Assembly: GCA_024638915.1 (NCBI GenBank)
Contig: JAHEJJ010000001.1
Coordinates: 124,001-188,000 of the forward strand
Origin: Robiginitalea sp.
Lineage (GTDB): Bacteria > Bacteroidota > Bacteroidia > Flavobacteriales > Flavobacteriaceae
Reading direction: 5' to 3'
DNA: 64,000 bases
The translations under genes and the position numbers were made by a program. Below the pieces are notes generated by a model, which did not search any database, was not told the DNA's origin, and saw nothing but the letters and a program-made list of their open reading frames with translations. Each line of letters starts with the position of its first letter. Position 1 is the first letter of the stretch. This document shows, piece by piece, positions 7,949-16,888 of the stretch.

Positions 7949-10190
7949 ATACCAGCGCACTTTCTACACTGGAGTCTCTCGTAAACAAGCAAGCAGTTCT
8001 CAGCTTCTTAGGTATCTCCTGAAGGCGCAGCAAATCCAGACCTTGCACATTGGGAAGTTCAAGTATATTCAAATCTGCCACCGGTGCTTTGTTCCACATT
8101 TCAGGTGTCCTGCGCACTACGCTAATCTGAGTATCCTTAGGCATACGTGTCAGAGCTTTGATGCTTTTTAATTCGCGCAGGGTATCAGCTTCAGACCAGC
8201 TGCTCTCTGCACGCAGTGTCTTGATAATATTCAGACGTGCTTTCCAGTTTTTTTGAATGATCAGGGCAGTAAGGAGTGCCAGGTCGTTGTTACCCAGGTT
8301 CAATACCGTTTCCCAGTTTTCAGGAATGACATCGAGCCAGACATTGATGGTTTTTTCGATTCCGAATCCCACACTTTCATAGGGCGCCAGTAAAAGCAGT
8401 CCCCAGTTACGCTTTCTCGTTGCATTGATAATGGGCATGTATTTATCCTGCAAACCATGCTTGTTTTCATCAAGTTTAAGGAAAATGGTATTGGGTTTGA
8501 AGAAGGCCGTTTCCAGGGCCTGCATACTGATGCTGACCGTTTTGCCGAAATCGTCCCCATCGACGAAGGTATAAGATGAGGAGATCTTTGCCTTTTTAAA
8601 AGACAGCATAAGTTCGGGGAGATATTGCCTGAGTCTCTGTTCTTCACCACCCAGCAGCATACCGATCACTTTTACAGATCCTTTGGGAAAGGTCAGGGCA
8701 TAGATAAGCCGGTAAGCACCTTTGATTTCCTTTGGTGATTCGATCGGAACCAATAGTTCAGGCTGCCAGGCCCTGGCTTCCTTGGTAGGAGAAAGTTCAT
8801 TCGAGATTTTAGTGGCCCAGTCGGCAATAGCGGTAAACATCCCACTGCGAACGTCGCCCTTGGTCTTTATCAAAACCCTGTTGAGAAGCATGGCGTAAAA
8901 TCCCACAACAATACCCAGGGCAACCAGGGAGATCGTAGGGTTGATAATGAACATGACCAACAGGCATCCCGCAGTTCCGATCAGGGGCACGAGGATGGGA
9001 ATTTTCAGCATCGGTCTGTAACTCGGTAAGCCGAGGCTTTGCTCGATAAGCACCACTACATTGATCATGGCATAGGTGATCAGAAAGAACATGGTTATAA
9101 GCGGTGCTATGGCATTAAGATTGCGGAACATCAGCGAGATTATGACCACCACTATCGAGAAATAAATGGAATTCCTGGGCTGTCCGTTCCGACCCATCTT
9201 GGCAAAAAACTTGCTTTTAGGGAGAATGTTTTTTTGCCCCAAAGCCAGCAGTATGCGAGGTGCACCCACCATAGAACTAAGGGCAGATGAAAAGGTGGCA
9301 CCCAGTAAGCCAGCCACGACTATGGGTTTCCAAAGGGAGCGGTTAATAAAAATATAGTAATCACTTACCAGTTCTTCCGGTGTGGCAATAAGCGATGCGA
9401 CAAGGATCAATCCCATGTAAATTAAGCCGGTCAACAATACGGCAGAAAGCGTACCGCCTGGGATGCTTTTACGTGGATTGGAGAGTTCGCCAGACATATT
9501 CACACCCGCCATGATTCCTGTAACCGCAGGGAAAAATACAGCAAAGACGATCCAGAAACTTGCCGGTTTAAAACCAAGCAGCGCACCGGATGCGCTATTG
9601 AACAAGGGTTCGCCTGGATAATTGCCAAACCAGTGCATTTGCTCCCAGGCTATAGGGTTTTGGAAGACTCCACCCACTATAGATACCAGAGATCCGACTA
9701 TAATGGCCATAATTACATACTGGATCTTGAAGGCGATATCTGCACTCAGCCCCCCGATTACGGCGACCAACGTAAAGATAACCGCATCGATGAGCAAAGG
9801 ATCGTGCTCAGGGTAGATCCAAAGCCAGCCTTCACGGAAACCGAAGATGTACATGGCAACCACACATGCCTGAGCAAGATACAGCGGTATCCCAATACTA
9901 CCTCCTATTTCAAGACCAAGGGATTGTGATATTATGGAAAAAGCACCACCAGATTCTATACGGATATTTGTCGTCATGGAAGCCATAGACAAGCTTGTGC
10001 ACAGCGTAATGCCAATGGATATGGCCACAATGATAAGCGCCCCTACGATCCCCGCGTTACCTACAACCCAGGGATGACGGATGTACATGATAACCCCGAG
10101 TATGGTAAGGACCGTTGGGGTAAATACACCCTGGAAGGTACCGAAGTATTTAATCCCGTTCTTGCCTTTGTATCTTTTAAATAGAGGCAT
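7947..10190 (-). CDS. SLC12-like cation-chloride cotransporter / APC-superfamily permease
   Basis: A 747-residue inner membrane transporter. Residues 1-450 carry about 12 transmembrane helices of the APC fold, opening with KYFGTFQGVFTPTVLTILGV and VIMYIRHPWVVGNAG, which closely resemble the first helices of the Na-K-Cl / K-Cl cotransporter family. The remaining ~290 residues are cytosolic and resemble the SLC12 C-terminal domain in position. The transported ions are inferred from the family (chloride with Na+ and/or K+), and an amino acid substrate cannot be excluded. The ATG at 10190 is preferred to the adjacent upstream TTG. The gene stands alone, with its 3' end inside a bidirectional terminator. 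Confidence 0.8.
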   Translation of the reverse strand: MPLFKRYKGKNGIKYFGTFQGVFTPTVLTILGVIMYIRHPWVVGNAGIVGALIIVAISIGITLCTSLSMASMTTNIRIESGGAFSIISQSLGLEIGGSIGIPLYLAQACVVAMYIFGFREGWLWIYPEHDPLLIDAVIFTLVAVIGGLSADIAFKIQYVIMAIIVGSLVSIVGGVFQNPIAWEQMHWFGNYPGEPLFNSASGALLGFKPASFWIVFAVFFPAVTGIMAGVNMSGELSNPRKSIPGGTLSAVLLTGLIYMGLILVASLIATPEELVSDYYIFINRSLWKPIVVAGLLGATFSSALSSMVGAPRILLALGQKNILPKSKFFAKMGRNGQPRNSIYFSIVVVIISLMFRNLNAIAPLITMFFLITYAMINVVVLIEQSLGLPSYRPMLKIPILVPLIGTAGCLLVMFIINPTISLVALGIVVGFYAMLLNRVLIKTKGDVRSGMFTAIADWATKISNELSPTKEARAWQPELLVPIESPKEIKGAYRLIYALTFPKGSVKVIGMLLGGEEQRLRQYLPELMLSFKKAKISSSYTFVDGDDFGKTVSISMQALETAFFKPNTIFLKLDENKHGLQDKYMPIINATRKRNWGLLLLAPYESVGFGIEKTINVWLDVIPENWETVLNLGNNDLALLTALIIQKNWKARLNIIKTLRAESSWSEADTLRELKSIKALTRMPKDTQISVVRRTPEMWNKAPVADLNILELPNVQGLDLLRLQEIPKKLRTACLFTRDSSVESALV

Positions 10191-10264
10191 CAAATTATTT
10201 TTAGAAAAAGGTATATCAAAAAAGTGAAATTACCATACGCAAAACGGCAAATTGTCTTTGTCTT

Positions 10265-11137
10265 TTATACCAGAATTCCCATGGTGGAGGTGGAAGAGAA
10301 AAGGCGTTTCTTAAATTGTGAAGGGTTTTCGCCCGTTACCTTTTTAAATGTTCGGTTAAAATAAGAAAGGCTTTCAAATCCGCATGCATAACACGCCTCA
10401 CTGATATTCATGCCCGATAGCAGCAGTCGCTTTGCCTGACTGATCCGGTATTGATTCAGGAAGGCGATAAAAGTATTCCCTGTGGCTTTTTTAAAATATC
10501 TGCAGAAGGCCGACTTATCCATGTTGCATAACGCAGCCACTTCGGCCACCCCGATTTTATTCCCGTAATTCTTGTCTACATACGAATAGACCCTTCTCAG
10601 CCGTTGTTGTTGCTTTTCGTTATACCTGTTGACATAGGCTTCATCGTGCAATAATTCGAACTCCTGACTGCCGGCCAAAATCTGAAAAATATGCAGGACC
10701 TCAAGAAATTGCGGAAAAGGATCTAAGAGATGGAGTTGTTTCAACCGTTCTCCTACTTCTCTTTTGGTATTGCCGGTGAATGCAATGCCCTGTTGTGATC
10801 TGCTGAAAAGTCTCTGGATCTGCTGTAATTCGGGTATATTATGTACCACCGCTGTTTTGAAATTCGGACTTAAATGCAACACCTCCTTATTATAATCAGA
10901 TTTGATGCCATAATCGAAATTCAGATGGGGAATATTAGCCCCGATCAGTACTAAATCGCTTTCCCGGTAAACAGAAATATGATCGCCCACATGACGCGTA
11001 CCATCGGCTCCTTCGATATAGACCAACTCGTATTCCGGATGAAAATGCCAGTAGAACAGATCGTTCAGTCTGGGATTGTGCAATATCCTAAAAGAACTTT
11101 CTGCATCAGGAGCGATATGTTCTAACTGAATTCTCAC
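10265..11137 (-). CDS. AraC-family transcriptional regulator with cupin sensor
   Basis: A 290-residue regulator. The N-terminal half is a cupin-like ligand domain (FYWHFHPEYELVYIEGADGTR with its metal/ligand-type histidines). Residues ~185-285 contain two helix-turn-helix motifs of the AraC type, ending in ACGFESLSYFNRTFKKVTG followed by PSQFKK. The start codon is GTG. It is transcribed away from the PhyH-type dioxygenase across a 143-bp AT-rich gap with repeated TRTCAA sequences, so the dioxygenase is its most likely target. The inducer is not evident from the sequence. Confidence 0.9.
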   Translation of the reverse strand: MRIQLEHIAPDAESSFRILHNPRLNDLFYWHFHPEYELVYIEGADGTRHVGDHISVYRESDLVLIGANIPHLNFDYGIKSDYNKEVLHLSPNFKTAVVHNIPELQQIQRLFSRSQQGIAFTGNTKREVGERLKQLHLLDPFPQFLEVLHIFQILAGSQEFELLHDEAYVNRYNEKQQQRLRRVYSYVDKNYGNKIGVAEVAALCNMDKSAFCRYFKKATGNTFIAFLNQYRISQAKRLLLSGMNISEACYACGFESLSYFNRTFKKVTGENPSQFKKRLFSSTSTMGILV

Positions 11138-11155
11138 TTAAAAATTTAACTAAAT

Positions 11156-11213
11156 TGTCAAATAAAGATATCAATTATATAAAAAATGTCAATATAGTAT
11201 AAATAATTATCAA
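11156..11213. promoter_or_regulatory. Four TRTCAA direct repeats (candidate AraC operator)
   Basis: TGTCAA at 11156, TATCAA at 11169, TGTCAA at 11187 and TATCAA at 11208 are all in the same orientation between the divergent AraC and PhyH genes. Spacings are 13, 18 and 21 bp. AraC-type proteins usually bind direct repeats, so these are plausible operator half-sites. The background is very AT-rich, which weakens the case. Confidence 0.35.
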
Positions 11214-11244
11214 TATGAAGGTGGTGGTTGGCAATGAATCCTTA

Positions 11245-11252
11245 TAGATTTG
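11245..11252 (+). promoter_or_regulatory. -7 element upstream of PhyH gene
   Basis: TAGATTTG matches TAnnTTTG. The nearest upstream TTG (11228-11230) gives a 14-nt spacer, shorter than usual, which would fit a promoter that needs its activator. Transcription would start near 11259, about 20 nt before the ATG. Confidence 0.5.
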
Positions 11253-11280
11253 AACTATAAGATTGATAATTCTTGCAGTT

Positions 11281-12255
11281 ATGAAAAAATTAAGCACAAA
11301 ATTAGAAATGGCCAATAAGGCTCATGAGGAAATACCAGGGAATCCTTCCACCGCAACAAGCAGTAAGATAAGCCTTAGAGAAAAAGCTGAGGCTTCAAGC
11401 TTAAGAGTATTGAGTGAAGAGGACTGGAAGTTCTGGAAGCACAATGGCTATATCGTCATAAAGAATGCCATTCCAAAAGAACAGGCCAGAGCAACGGCGA
11501 ATTTCCTTTGGGAGTTCGATGAAAAAGACCCAAATAACCAGGATACCTGGTATATGCCCCCCCGTGCTGAAATGGAAATGAAAGAATTGATCGGGACCGG
11601 TATGGTAGAAGTGTACAATAACCAGCATCTCTGGAATAACCGGCAGTGGCCAAGAGTTTATGACGCTTTCGTTGATATCTGGGGAACCGAAAAATTATGG
11701 GTCACTATAGACCGCGCAAACCTAAATTTTCCTCAGCGCCCTGGTCATGAGAAGAAGGGATTTGTCCATTGGGATTACGATCCGGAAACAAAACCTCAGA
11801 ATGTGCAAGGGGTATTAGCCCTGGCCGATCAGACCGATGAGAATATGGGAGGCTTCCAATGTATACCATGGCTTTATAGAAATTATGATAAATGGAAATT
11901 GAGCCAACCTGAAGATCGCGATCATTTTCAACCTGATATCAGCGGGCTGGAGGATAAAATTGTAAAGGTGAAAATGGAAGCAGGAGACCTACTGATCTTT
12001 AACAGCACGCAACCCCATGGGATTCGACCAAATCGCTCCGGTGATAAGGTGAGGATTGCACAGTATATATCTATGATGCCAGCGGAAGAAGATAATGAGG
12101 CTATGAGAAACTGGAGAATTCAATCATGGAAAGACCGGATTGCTCCTGAGGGTTATGCCTTTCCCGGAGATCCCCGCAAATGGGAGCAAACCAGATACGA
12201 TCGTGCAGAACTTTCTGAACTGGGTAAAAAACTACTGGGACTCCAAAGCTGGTAA
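11281..12255 (+). CDS. Phytanoyl-CoA dioxygenase (PhyH) family Fe(II)/2-oxoglutarate enzyme
   Basis: A 324-residue non-heme iron dioxygenase. The metal triad is visible as His163-x-Asp165 in FVHWDYDPE and His246 in TQPHGIRPN, with Arg252 or Arg258 placed to bind 2-oxoglutarate. The fold continues through GGFQCIPWLYR and GDLLIFNS. The ATG at 11281 was chosen because the upstream in-frame TTG falls next to the predicted transcription start. The first ~40 residues are low-complexity and may be dispensable. The substrate is unknown; PhyH relatives hydroxylate lipids, osmolytes, phosphonates and secondary metabolites. Divergent from, and probably controlled by, the AraC gene. Confidence 0.85.
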   Translation: MKKLSTKLEMANKAHEEIPGNPSTATSSKISLREKAEASSLRVLSEEDWKFWKHNGYIVIKNAIPKEQARATANFLWEFDEKDPNNQDTWYMPPRAEMEMKELIGTGMVEVYNNQHLWNNRQWPRVYDAFVDIWGTEKLWVTIDRANLNFPQRPGHEKKGFVHWDYDPETKPQNVQGVLALADQTDENMGGFQCIPWLYRNYDKWKLSQPEDRDHFQPDISGLEDKIVKVKMEAGDLLIFNSTQPHGIRPNRSGDKVRIAQYISMMPAEEDNEAMRNWRIQSWKDRIAPEGYAFPGDPRKWEQTRYDRAELSELGKKLLGLQSW

Positions 12256-12417
12256 GTTTGCATATTATCAGCCTGAAACACTCATCACAAGCGCTCTGTG
12301 CTCGAAAATCTCGTTTTGTGGGATGTAATTATCATCCTGTTATATTTTGTGCTAGTCCTTTGGATCGCCCGATAAGAATATTTCTAAATATTAAGCACTC
12401 GCTTTAACAATTAAATC

Positions 12418-12425
12418 TATTTTTG
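12418..12425 (+). promoter_or_regulatory. -7 element of the SulP gene
   Basis: TATTTTTG matches TAnnTTTG, with no clear TTG at -33. It would place the transcript start near 12432, which rules out the TTG at 12423 as the start codon and supports the TTG at 12447. Confidence 0.5.
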
Positions 12426-12446
12426 CGCCCTTGTAATTATAAGGGT

Positions 12447-13976
12447 TTGAAGAAGTATCTCAATCTATTCGATTTTTCCCAGGAAGTTAACTACAAGACC
12501 GAAATACTATCCGGACTGACAGTAGCGCTTGCCCTGGTACCTGAGGCCATAGCCTTTGCCTTAATTGCTGGCTTGTCTCCACTAACAGGACTATATGCAG
12601 CCTTCGTGATGGGGCTGGTAACCTCTATTTTAGGCGGGAGACCCGGAATGATCTCAGGGGCCACCGGTGCAGTAGCTGTCGTTATTGTTTCCCTGGCTGC
12701 AGATTATGGAGTGGAATATGTCTTTGCTGCTGTAGTTCTCGCGGGAATGATGCAAATGGCCGCTGGACTTTTACGACTGGGAAAACTGATGCGACTGGTA
12801 CCACACCCCGTCATTTTTGGTTTTGTCAATGGTTTAGCGATCATCATATTTTTGTCGCAGATAGATCAGTTTAAATCGGCAGACGGAATATGGCTTTCAG
12901 GGAGTTCTTTGTATATTTTTTCAAGCCTGGTTTTATTGACCATTTTAGTCATCTGGGGTTTGCCCAAAATCAATAAAGCCGTACCGGCCTCTTTAGTGGC
13001 TATTCTGGCGGTTTTTGGGTTAGTCCTTGCATTTGATATAGATACAAGGACTATTGGCGATATTGCTTCTATTCAAGGGACTTTCCCCCCTTTTCATATC
13101 CCCCAGGTCCCCTTTGAATGGGCAACTTTAGGAATAATCTTTCCTTACGCTGCTATTGTAGCAGGGGTAGGATTTATAGAAAGCTTATTAACATTGAATA
13201 TTATTGATGAGATCACAGAAACTCGCGGCAGGGGAAACAAAGAAGCGGTAGCACAAGGGACAGCCAATATTCTTTCGGGATTATTTTCAGGAATGGGGGG
13301 GTGCGCGATGATTGGACAAAGCCTGATTAATACTTCCAACGGTGCAAGGGCAAGGCTTTCGGGTATTGTTGCAGCACTGATGCTCCTGGCATTCATCATG
13401 TTTGGAGCGCCCTTAATCGAAAGAGTACCCATGGCTGCGCTAACCGGCCTTATGATCATGGTGGCACTCGGCACCTTCGAATGGGCAAGTTTACGCACCT
13501 TTAGGAGAATGCCTAAGTCTGATGTGCTGGTTATGTTGCTGGTGACCCTGGTGACTGTATTTCTGCATAATCTGGCCCTGGCAGTCCTCGTAGGAGTAAT
13601 TATCTCAGCCCTGGTTTTTGCCTGGGACAATGCTAGAAGAATTCGGGCCAGGAAATATATAGATGAAGACGGCATAAAACATTACGAGGTTTATGGGCCG
13701 TTATTCTTTGGTTCGGTGACCTTATTTAATGAAAAGTTTGATATCCTCAGCGATCCGGATGAAGTGATCATAGATTTTAAGGAGAGCCGTGTGGTAGATA
13801 TGTCGGCTATTGAGGCCCTGAACAGGATTACAAGCCGATATCATAAAGTGGGAAAAAAGGTGCATCTGAGACACCTTAGTGAGGATTGCAGAAAGTTACT
13901 GGCCGATGCCGATGCCATTATTGATGTAAACGTTCTGGAAGATCCTACCTATAAACTTGTGGTAGATAAGATTTAA
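12447..13976 (+). CDS. SulP family anion transporter (SLC26-like) with STAS domain
   Basis: A 509-residue permease with 10-14 membrane helices. It opens with the SulP signature region ILSGLTVALALVPEAIAFAL and a GGRPGMISGATGA loop, and ends with a STAS domain (about residues 405-505) containing the VVDMSAIEAL nucleotide-binding-type loop. Family members move sulfate, bicarbonate or other anions, and the substrate is not deducible here. No carbonic anhydrase or sulfate assimilation gene is next to it. The gene has no ATG start: TTG at 12447 is chosen from the promoter position and the start of homology (KKYLNLFDFSQEV). Confidence 0.85.
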   Translation: MKKYLNLFDFSQEVNYKTEILSGLTVALALVPEAIAFALIAGLSPLTGLYAAFVMGLVTSILGGRPGMISGATGAVAVVIVSLAADYGVEYVFAAVVLAGMMQMAAGLLRLGKLMRLVPHPVIFGFVNGLAIIIFLSQIDQFKSADGIWLSGSSLYIFSSLVLLTILVIWGLPKINKAVPASLVAILAVFGLVLAFDIDTRTIGDIASIQGTFPPFHIPQVPFEWATLGIIFPYAAIVAGVGFIESLLTLNIIDEITETRGRGNKEAVAQGTANILSGLFSGMGGCAMIGQSLINTSNGARARLSGIVAALMLLAFIMFGAPLIERVPMAALTGLMIMVALGTFEWASLRTFRRMPKSDVLVMLLVTLVTVFLHNLALAVLVGVIISALVFAWDNARRIRARKYIDEDGIKHYEVYGPLFFGSVTLFNEKFDILSDPDEVIIDFKESRVVDMSAIEALNRITSRYHKVGKKVHLRHLSEDCRKLLADADAIIDVNVLEDPTYKLVVDKI

Positions 13977-13977
13977 A

Positions 13978-15387
13978 CTACTTCAAGGGCAGCCCTTTTA
14001 ATTTTTTACTGATCAACGGGATCTCCAATCCGATGATAAATCGCCATCTTTCAAATCCTATTGCCGTTGTCACAGATAGGGGTTCATCTTCCATATCGGG
14101 GATATCCGGTGCTTTACTGATCTTGTTCGTCGATCGGGAATATGTAGCGCCAAGAGTAACATTTCCCCATTTAAAACTGAAGTCGGGCCCAAAGCCGTAG
14201 TGCCAGAAATCTCCAAAAAAGTTAATGTTTGAACTGCTCTGATTCACAACATCAAACAGATTCGGACTGTCAATGGCGGCGTAGTAATCTGAAGAAAAAC
14301 TGACTAGAAATCGTATGGAAGGGGAAACATAAATATCTGCCCCGGCACCGAAATTAAAGACATCACGATATTCCTCCTTAAAACTCTCCTGGCTTATCCC
14401 AAATTCTTCAGGAATATCTGGCAAACTAATCCGGATGTATTCAGGAACAGCGAAGCTATAGTCTGCGCTTATATGAAGTTTACTTTTGCCAATTGGCAAA
14501 CCCAATCCATAAGAGATGCTAGTGGCCGTTTTCCTCTGACTTTCCAGATCCTCCAGATCTATTACGCGGAAAAAATCATCGGGAGCGCCTTGTCCGCTAA
14601 AAAACTCTTCAGATTTAAGAGAAGCCCTTTTTTTGAAGATCAATACCGGCAAGGAAATGTTAACTCCCATCGAGATCTTGTCTATTTGCCAGGCAGCTCC
14701 TATTCTGGTATTAAGTCCATAGGTTTTTTGATCAAAACTATTTCGACTTAAGTAAGTTAATACATTCCCTGTTTCCTGTTCTGCACTTATGGCTATAACC
14801 CCCAGTCCATTTAATTCATAAATGCTTCCAAATAAAGAAACTCCGACGGAAAAATTTTCATTTAGTTTATGTGCCCAACTAAGTCCATACCACTCATCTC
14901 TAATTCTGTTTCTAAAAGAAACATCGGTAAAACTGCGGCTAACATCCTCCAAACCTCCAATGGGCAGATCCTCCCTTTCCCCTGAATTGTAATCCACGTT
15001 AATATCTGACCTGTAGCGGGAGATAAATGAATAGGCAAACTGATGATTGGGCAAGGATTTGATTTTAAACGTACCAGAAATAATACTCGGAATTCCATTG
15101 AAATTTGATTCCTTTAAGTCAACGTCTGATTGAAATAGATCTTCAAGATTGTAGTTGATGAGTTGGAAGGCTTTCCCTGCGATGACTATGGAGGGCTCTT
15201 CTATAAATACGAGACGGGCGGGGTTATAATAGGTGAGCCCCAGATCTTCGGCACTACCTGTAACATTACCATTGAGCAGTACCGATTGGTTCCCGTAACT
15301 CTCATATCTGTAATTACCCTCCTGAGCTGTAATGCTCATAGGGATTATTAATAAGAAAATTAGAAATCGATAGTAATCAGGCTTCAT
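13978..15387 (-). CDS. Outer membrane beta-barrel protein, OmpP1/FadL-like
   Basis: A 469-residue outer membrane protein. A signal peptide (residues 1-21, cleavage near SITAQ) is followed by alternating amphipathic beta strands throughout. The early segment GSAEDLGLTYYNPARLVFIE corresponds to the FadL N-terminal hatch, where the asparagine-proline-alanine (NPA) motif is conserved. The C-terminal strands (TLGATYSRSTNK, RWRFIIGLEIPL) close a barrel. FadL relatives take up hydrophobic compounds; a specific substrate cannot be assigned. It converges on the SulP gene with one base between the stops. Confidence 0.75.
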   Translation of the reverse strand: MKPDYYRFLIFLLIIPMSITAQEGNYRYESYGNQSVLLNGNVTGSAEDLGLTYYNPARLVFIEEPSIVIAGKAFQLINYNLEDLFQSDVDLKESNFNGIPSIISGTFKIKSLPNHQFAYSFISRYRSDINVDYNSGEREDLPIGGLEDVSRSFTDVSFRNRIRDEWYGLSWAHKLNENFSVGVSLFGSIYELNGLGVIAISAEQETGNVLTYLSRNSFDQKTYGLNTRIGAAWQIDKISMGVNISLPVLIFKKRASLKSEEFFSGQGAPDDFFRVIDLEDLESQRKTATSISYGLGLPIGKSKLHISADYSFAVPEYIRISLPDIPEEFGISQESFKEEYRDVFNFGAGADIYVSPSIRFLVSFSSDYYAAIDSPNLFDVVNQSSSNINFFGDFWHYGFGPDFSFKWGNVTLGATYSRSTNKISKAPDIPDMEDEPLSVTTAIGFERWRFIIGLEIPLISKKLKGLPLK

Positions 15388-15463
15388 ATTTGTTGGTTTG
15401 GCTGGAGAGAAATAATGAATCCGTTGAGGTCTTATGTTCCAATCATATTAGGTATTTATTATC

Positions 15464-16105
15464 TTAGGTTAGCAATTTGAATGCCTGTGTCCAGCGATTA
15501 TCCCTGAACCCAATAGTACAGTATAACATGCACAATCCTTCAATGCCCCGTGCAGATGTGGCAAGCCCAAAATCTTCAATATCCCAGCCAAACTTATTGA
15601 GGATGCCGCTAACTTCTTTTTTGGCCGCTTCATTATTCCCACAAATAAACATGGTGGGTCTGCTCTCGAAATCCGGGTTCACCATACGCAGGTAGCTCAC
15701 ACTATTAAAGGCTTTGACAAAATGGGCATCGGGGAAATTAGTTTGCAGGATCTCCATCAGCGATTCATTCTGCCGTGTAAAAAATCGAAGTACACCATCT
15801 TCAGGTGGCGTTTCTTCGATGGGATTGGTCGCATCGATTATTGTTTTACCAGCAAGTTGCCTTGCCCCTGCAAGATTCAGTACGGCCTCTGCGGCAGTTC
15901 CTTTGCAGGCCAGTACTACAATATCGGCGAATTCAGATGCTTCCTTAAAACTGCCGGTATGGGCTTGATCTCCCTCAGCGGTTGCCCATTCGATAAGTTT
16001 ACCTACGTCGCGTGTGCCTATCATTACCTGATAGCCGTGCTTAATAAAGCCGCTTCCCAGTGTTTGTCCTACAATACCTGATCCGAGTATTCCTATTTTT
16101 TTCAT
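15464..16105 (-). CDS. NADPH-dependent F420-reductase-like / NADP oxidoreductase
   Basis: A 213-residue Rossmann protein starting KKIGILGSGIVGQTLGSGF, with the dinucleotide motif GSGIVG at residues 8-13 and the GTRD segment typical of NADP binding. The rest (VVLACKGTAAEAVLN, KTIIDATNPIE, HFVKAFNSVSY) matches the F420-dependent NADP reductase-like family, often annotated as NAD(P)-binding oxidoreductase or predicted dinucleotide-binding enzyme. Flavobacteria are not known for F420, so the natural substrate is unclear. ATG at 16105 is preferred to a TTG two codons upstream. The heptamer repeat array begins about 50 bp upstream of its start. Confidence 0.8.
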   Translation of the reverse strand: MKKIGILGSGIVGQTLGSGFIKHGYQVMIGTRDVGKLIEWATAEGDQAHTGSFKEASEFADIVVLACKGTAAEAVLNLAGARQLAGKTIIDATNPIEETPPEDGVLRFFTRQNESLMEILQTNFPDAHFVKAFNSVSYLRMVNPDFESRPTMFICGNNEAAKKEVSGILNKFGWDIEDFGLATSARGIEGLCMLYCTIGFRDNRWTQAFKLLT

Positions 16106-16153
16106 GATCAATTGTTGATTATTAATTATGGCTTATCAGCTCTAACCTTCCAA

Positions 16154-16279
16154 CTCCAGACTCCAGACTCCAGACTTCCGTCTTCCGTCTTCCGTCTTCC
16201 GTCTTCCGACTTCCGACTTCCGACTTCCGTCTTCCGTCTTCCGTCTTCCGACTTCCGTCTTCCGACTTCCGACTTCCAC
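16154..16279. repeat. Heptamer tandem repeat array (CTCCAGA x3, CTTCCGW x14)
   Basis: Seventeen head-to-tail 7-bp units: three CTCCAGA (16154-16174), then fourteen CTTCCGT or CTTCCGA (16175-16272), and a degenerate CTTCCAC. The last base of the fourteen units reads T T T T A A A T T T A T A A, so the array is a mix of two alleles rather than one pure unit. The plus strand is strongly pyrimidine-rich. It lies between two leftward genes, upstream of the oxidoreductase. A 63-codon open frame across it is a by-product of the repeat. Confidence 0.95.
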
Positions 16280-16321
16280 CACCATCCAATTTACAAATCC
16301 TAAGTAAAACATCGGGTTAAA

Positions 16322-16888
16322 TTAGCCCCCAAATGGGAATTCATGGAAAATATCCCAATGAGCACCATTGTGTTTTAACAGGGACAAGCTTTTTACCTGA
16401 AAAGAAGCTTTAAAATTCCTTTTTTGAAATTCGGGCCAGGCACTTTCAAATGCGTCCTCTCTAAGATCACGGGTAGCGATGGTCATATGTGGATGTACTT
16501 TTGTTGTAAGTTCTTTGGGGGTTAAATCAAGATGTTTATCGAGTATATAACAGAGTTTTTTGTGCAATTCGAGGATGGATTGATGTTCACTTACTTTAAT
16601 AAAGATCACCCGGGGTGGAAAACAGTCAAACCCATCCAGGACCACTTCAAATTGATTGTAGTCTGCCGCCACCTTCTGAAGGGTTTCTATGATATTTGGC
16701 TCCTTTTCATGTTTTCGCCTAAATGGCATTTGCAGGGTAATATGCGCTGGCGATTTCAATGCATGAGAGGCCTTAAACCTATCGCTCATCTCTACTTTCA
16801 GCTTTTTTACCCGTGCTCTGAGTGCTTCATCTGGTACCAGGGCGATGAAATATAGCGTATGGTTTTGTTGATCTTTTGAAATAATAAT
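16322..16888 (-). CDS. 2'-5' RNA ligase / cyclic phosphodiesterase-like 2H protein (non-standard start)
   Basis: A 2H phosphoesterase with both signature motifs: HITL (in KSPAHITLQMPF) and HMTI (in HPHMTIATRD). The only ATG in frame (16789) would give 155 residues and lose the first strand and helix. The frame upstream of it encodes LYFIALVPDEALRARVKKLK, the classic family N-terminus, back to about 16855. No ATG, GTG or TTG occurs between that and the in-frame stop at 16895-16897; three consecutive ATT codons (16880-16888) are the best candidates. So either translation begins at ATT or there is a sequence change here. Members act on RNA 2'-5' or cyclic phosphate bonds; the substrate is unknown. 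Confidence 0.75.
   Translation of the reverse strand: MIISKDQQNHTLYFIALVPDEALRARVKKLKVEMSDRFKASHALKSPAHITLQMPFRRKHEKEPNIIETLQKVAADYNQFEVVLDGFDCFPPRVIFIKVSEHQSILELHKKLCYILDKHLDLTPKELTTKVHPHMTIATRDLREDAFESAWPEFQKRNFKASFQVKSLSLLKHNGAHWDIFHEFPFGG

Noticed and set aside
16154-16279. CRISPR-like array
   Set aside because: Units are 7 bp and contiguous with no spacers, and no cas genes are present.
16112-16303. 63-codon plus-strand open frame across the heptamer array
   Set aside because: It consists mostly of translated repeat units (SSVFRLP-type) and lacks any family resemblance; it is a by-product of a 7-bp repeat.
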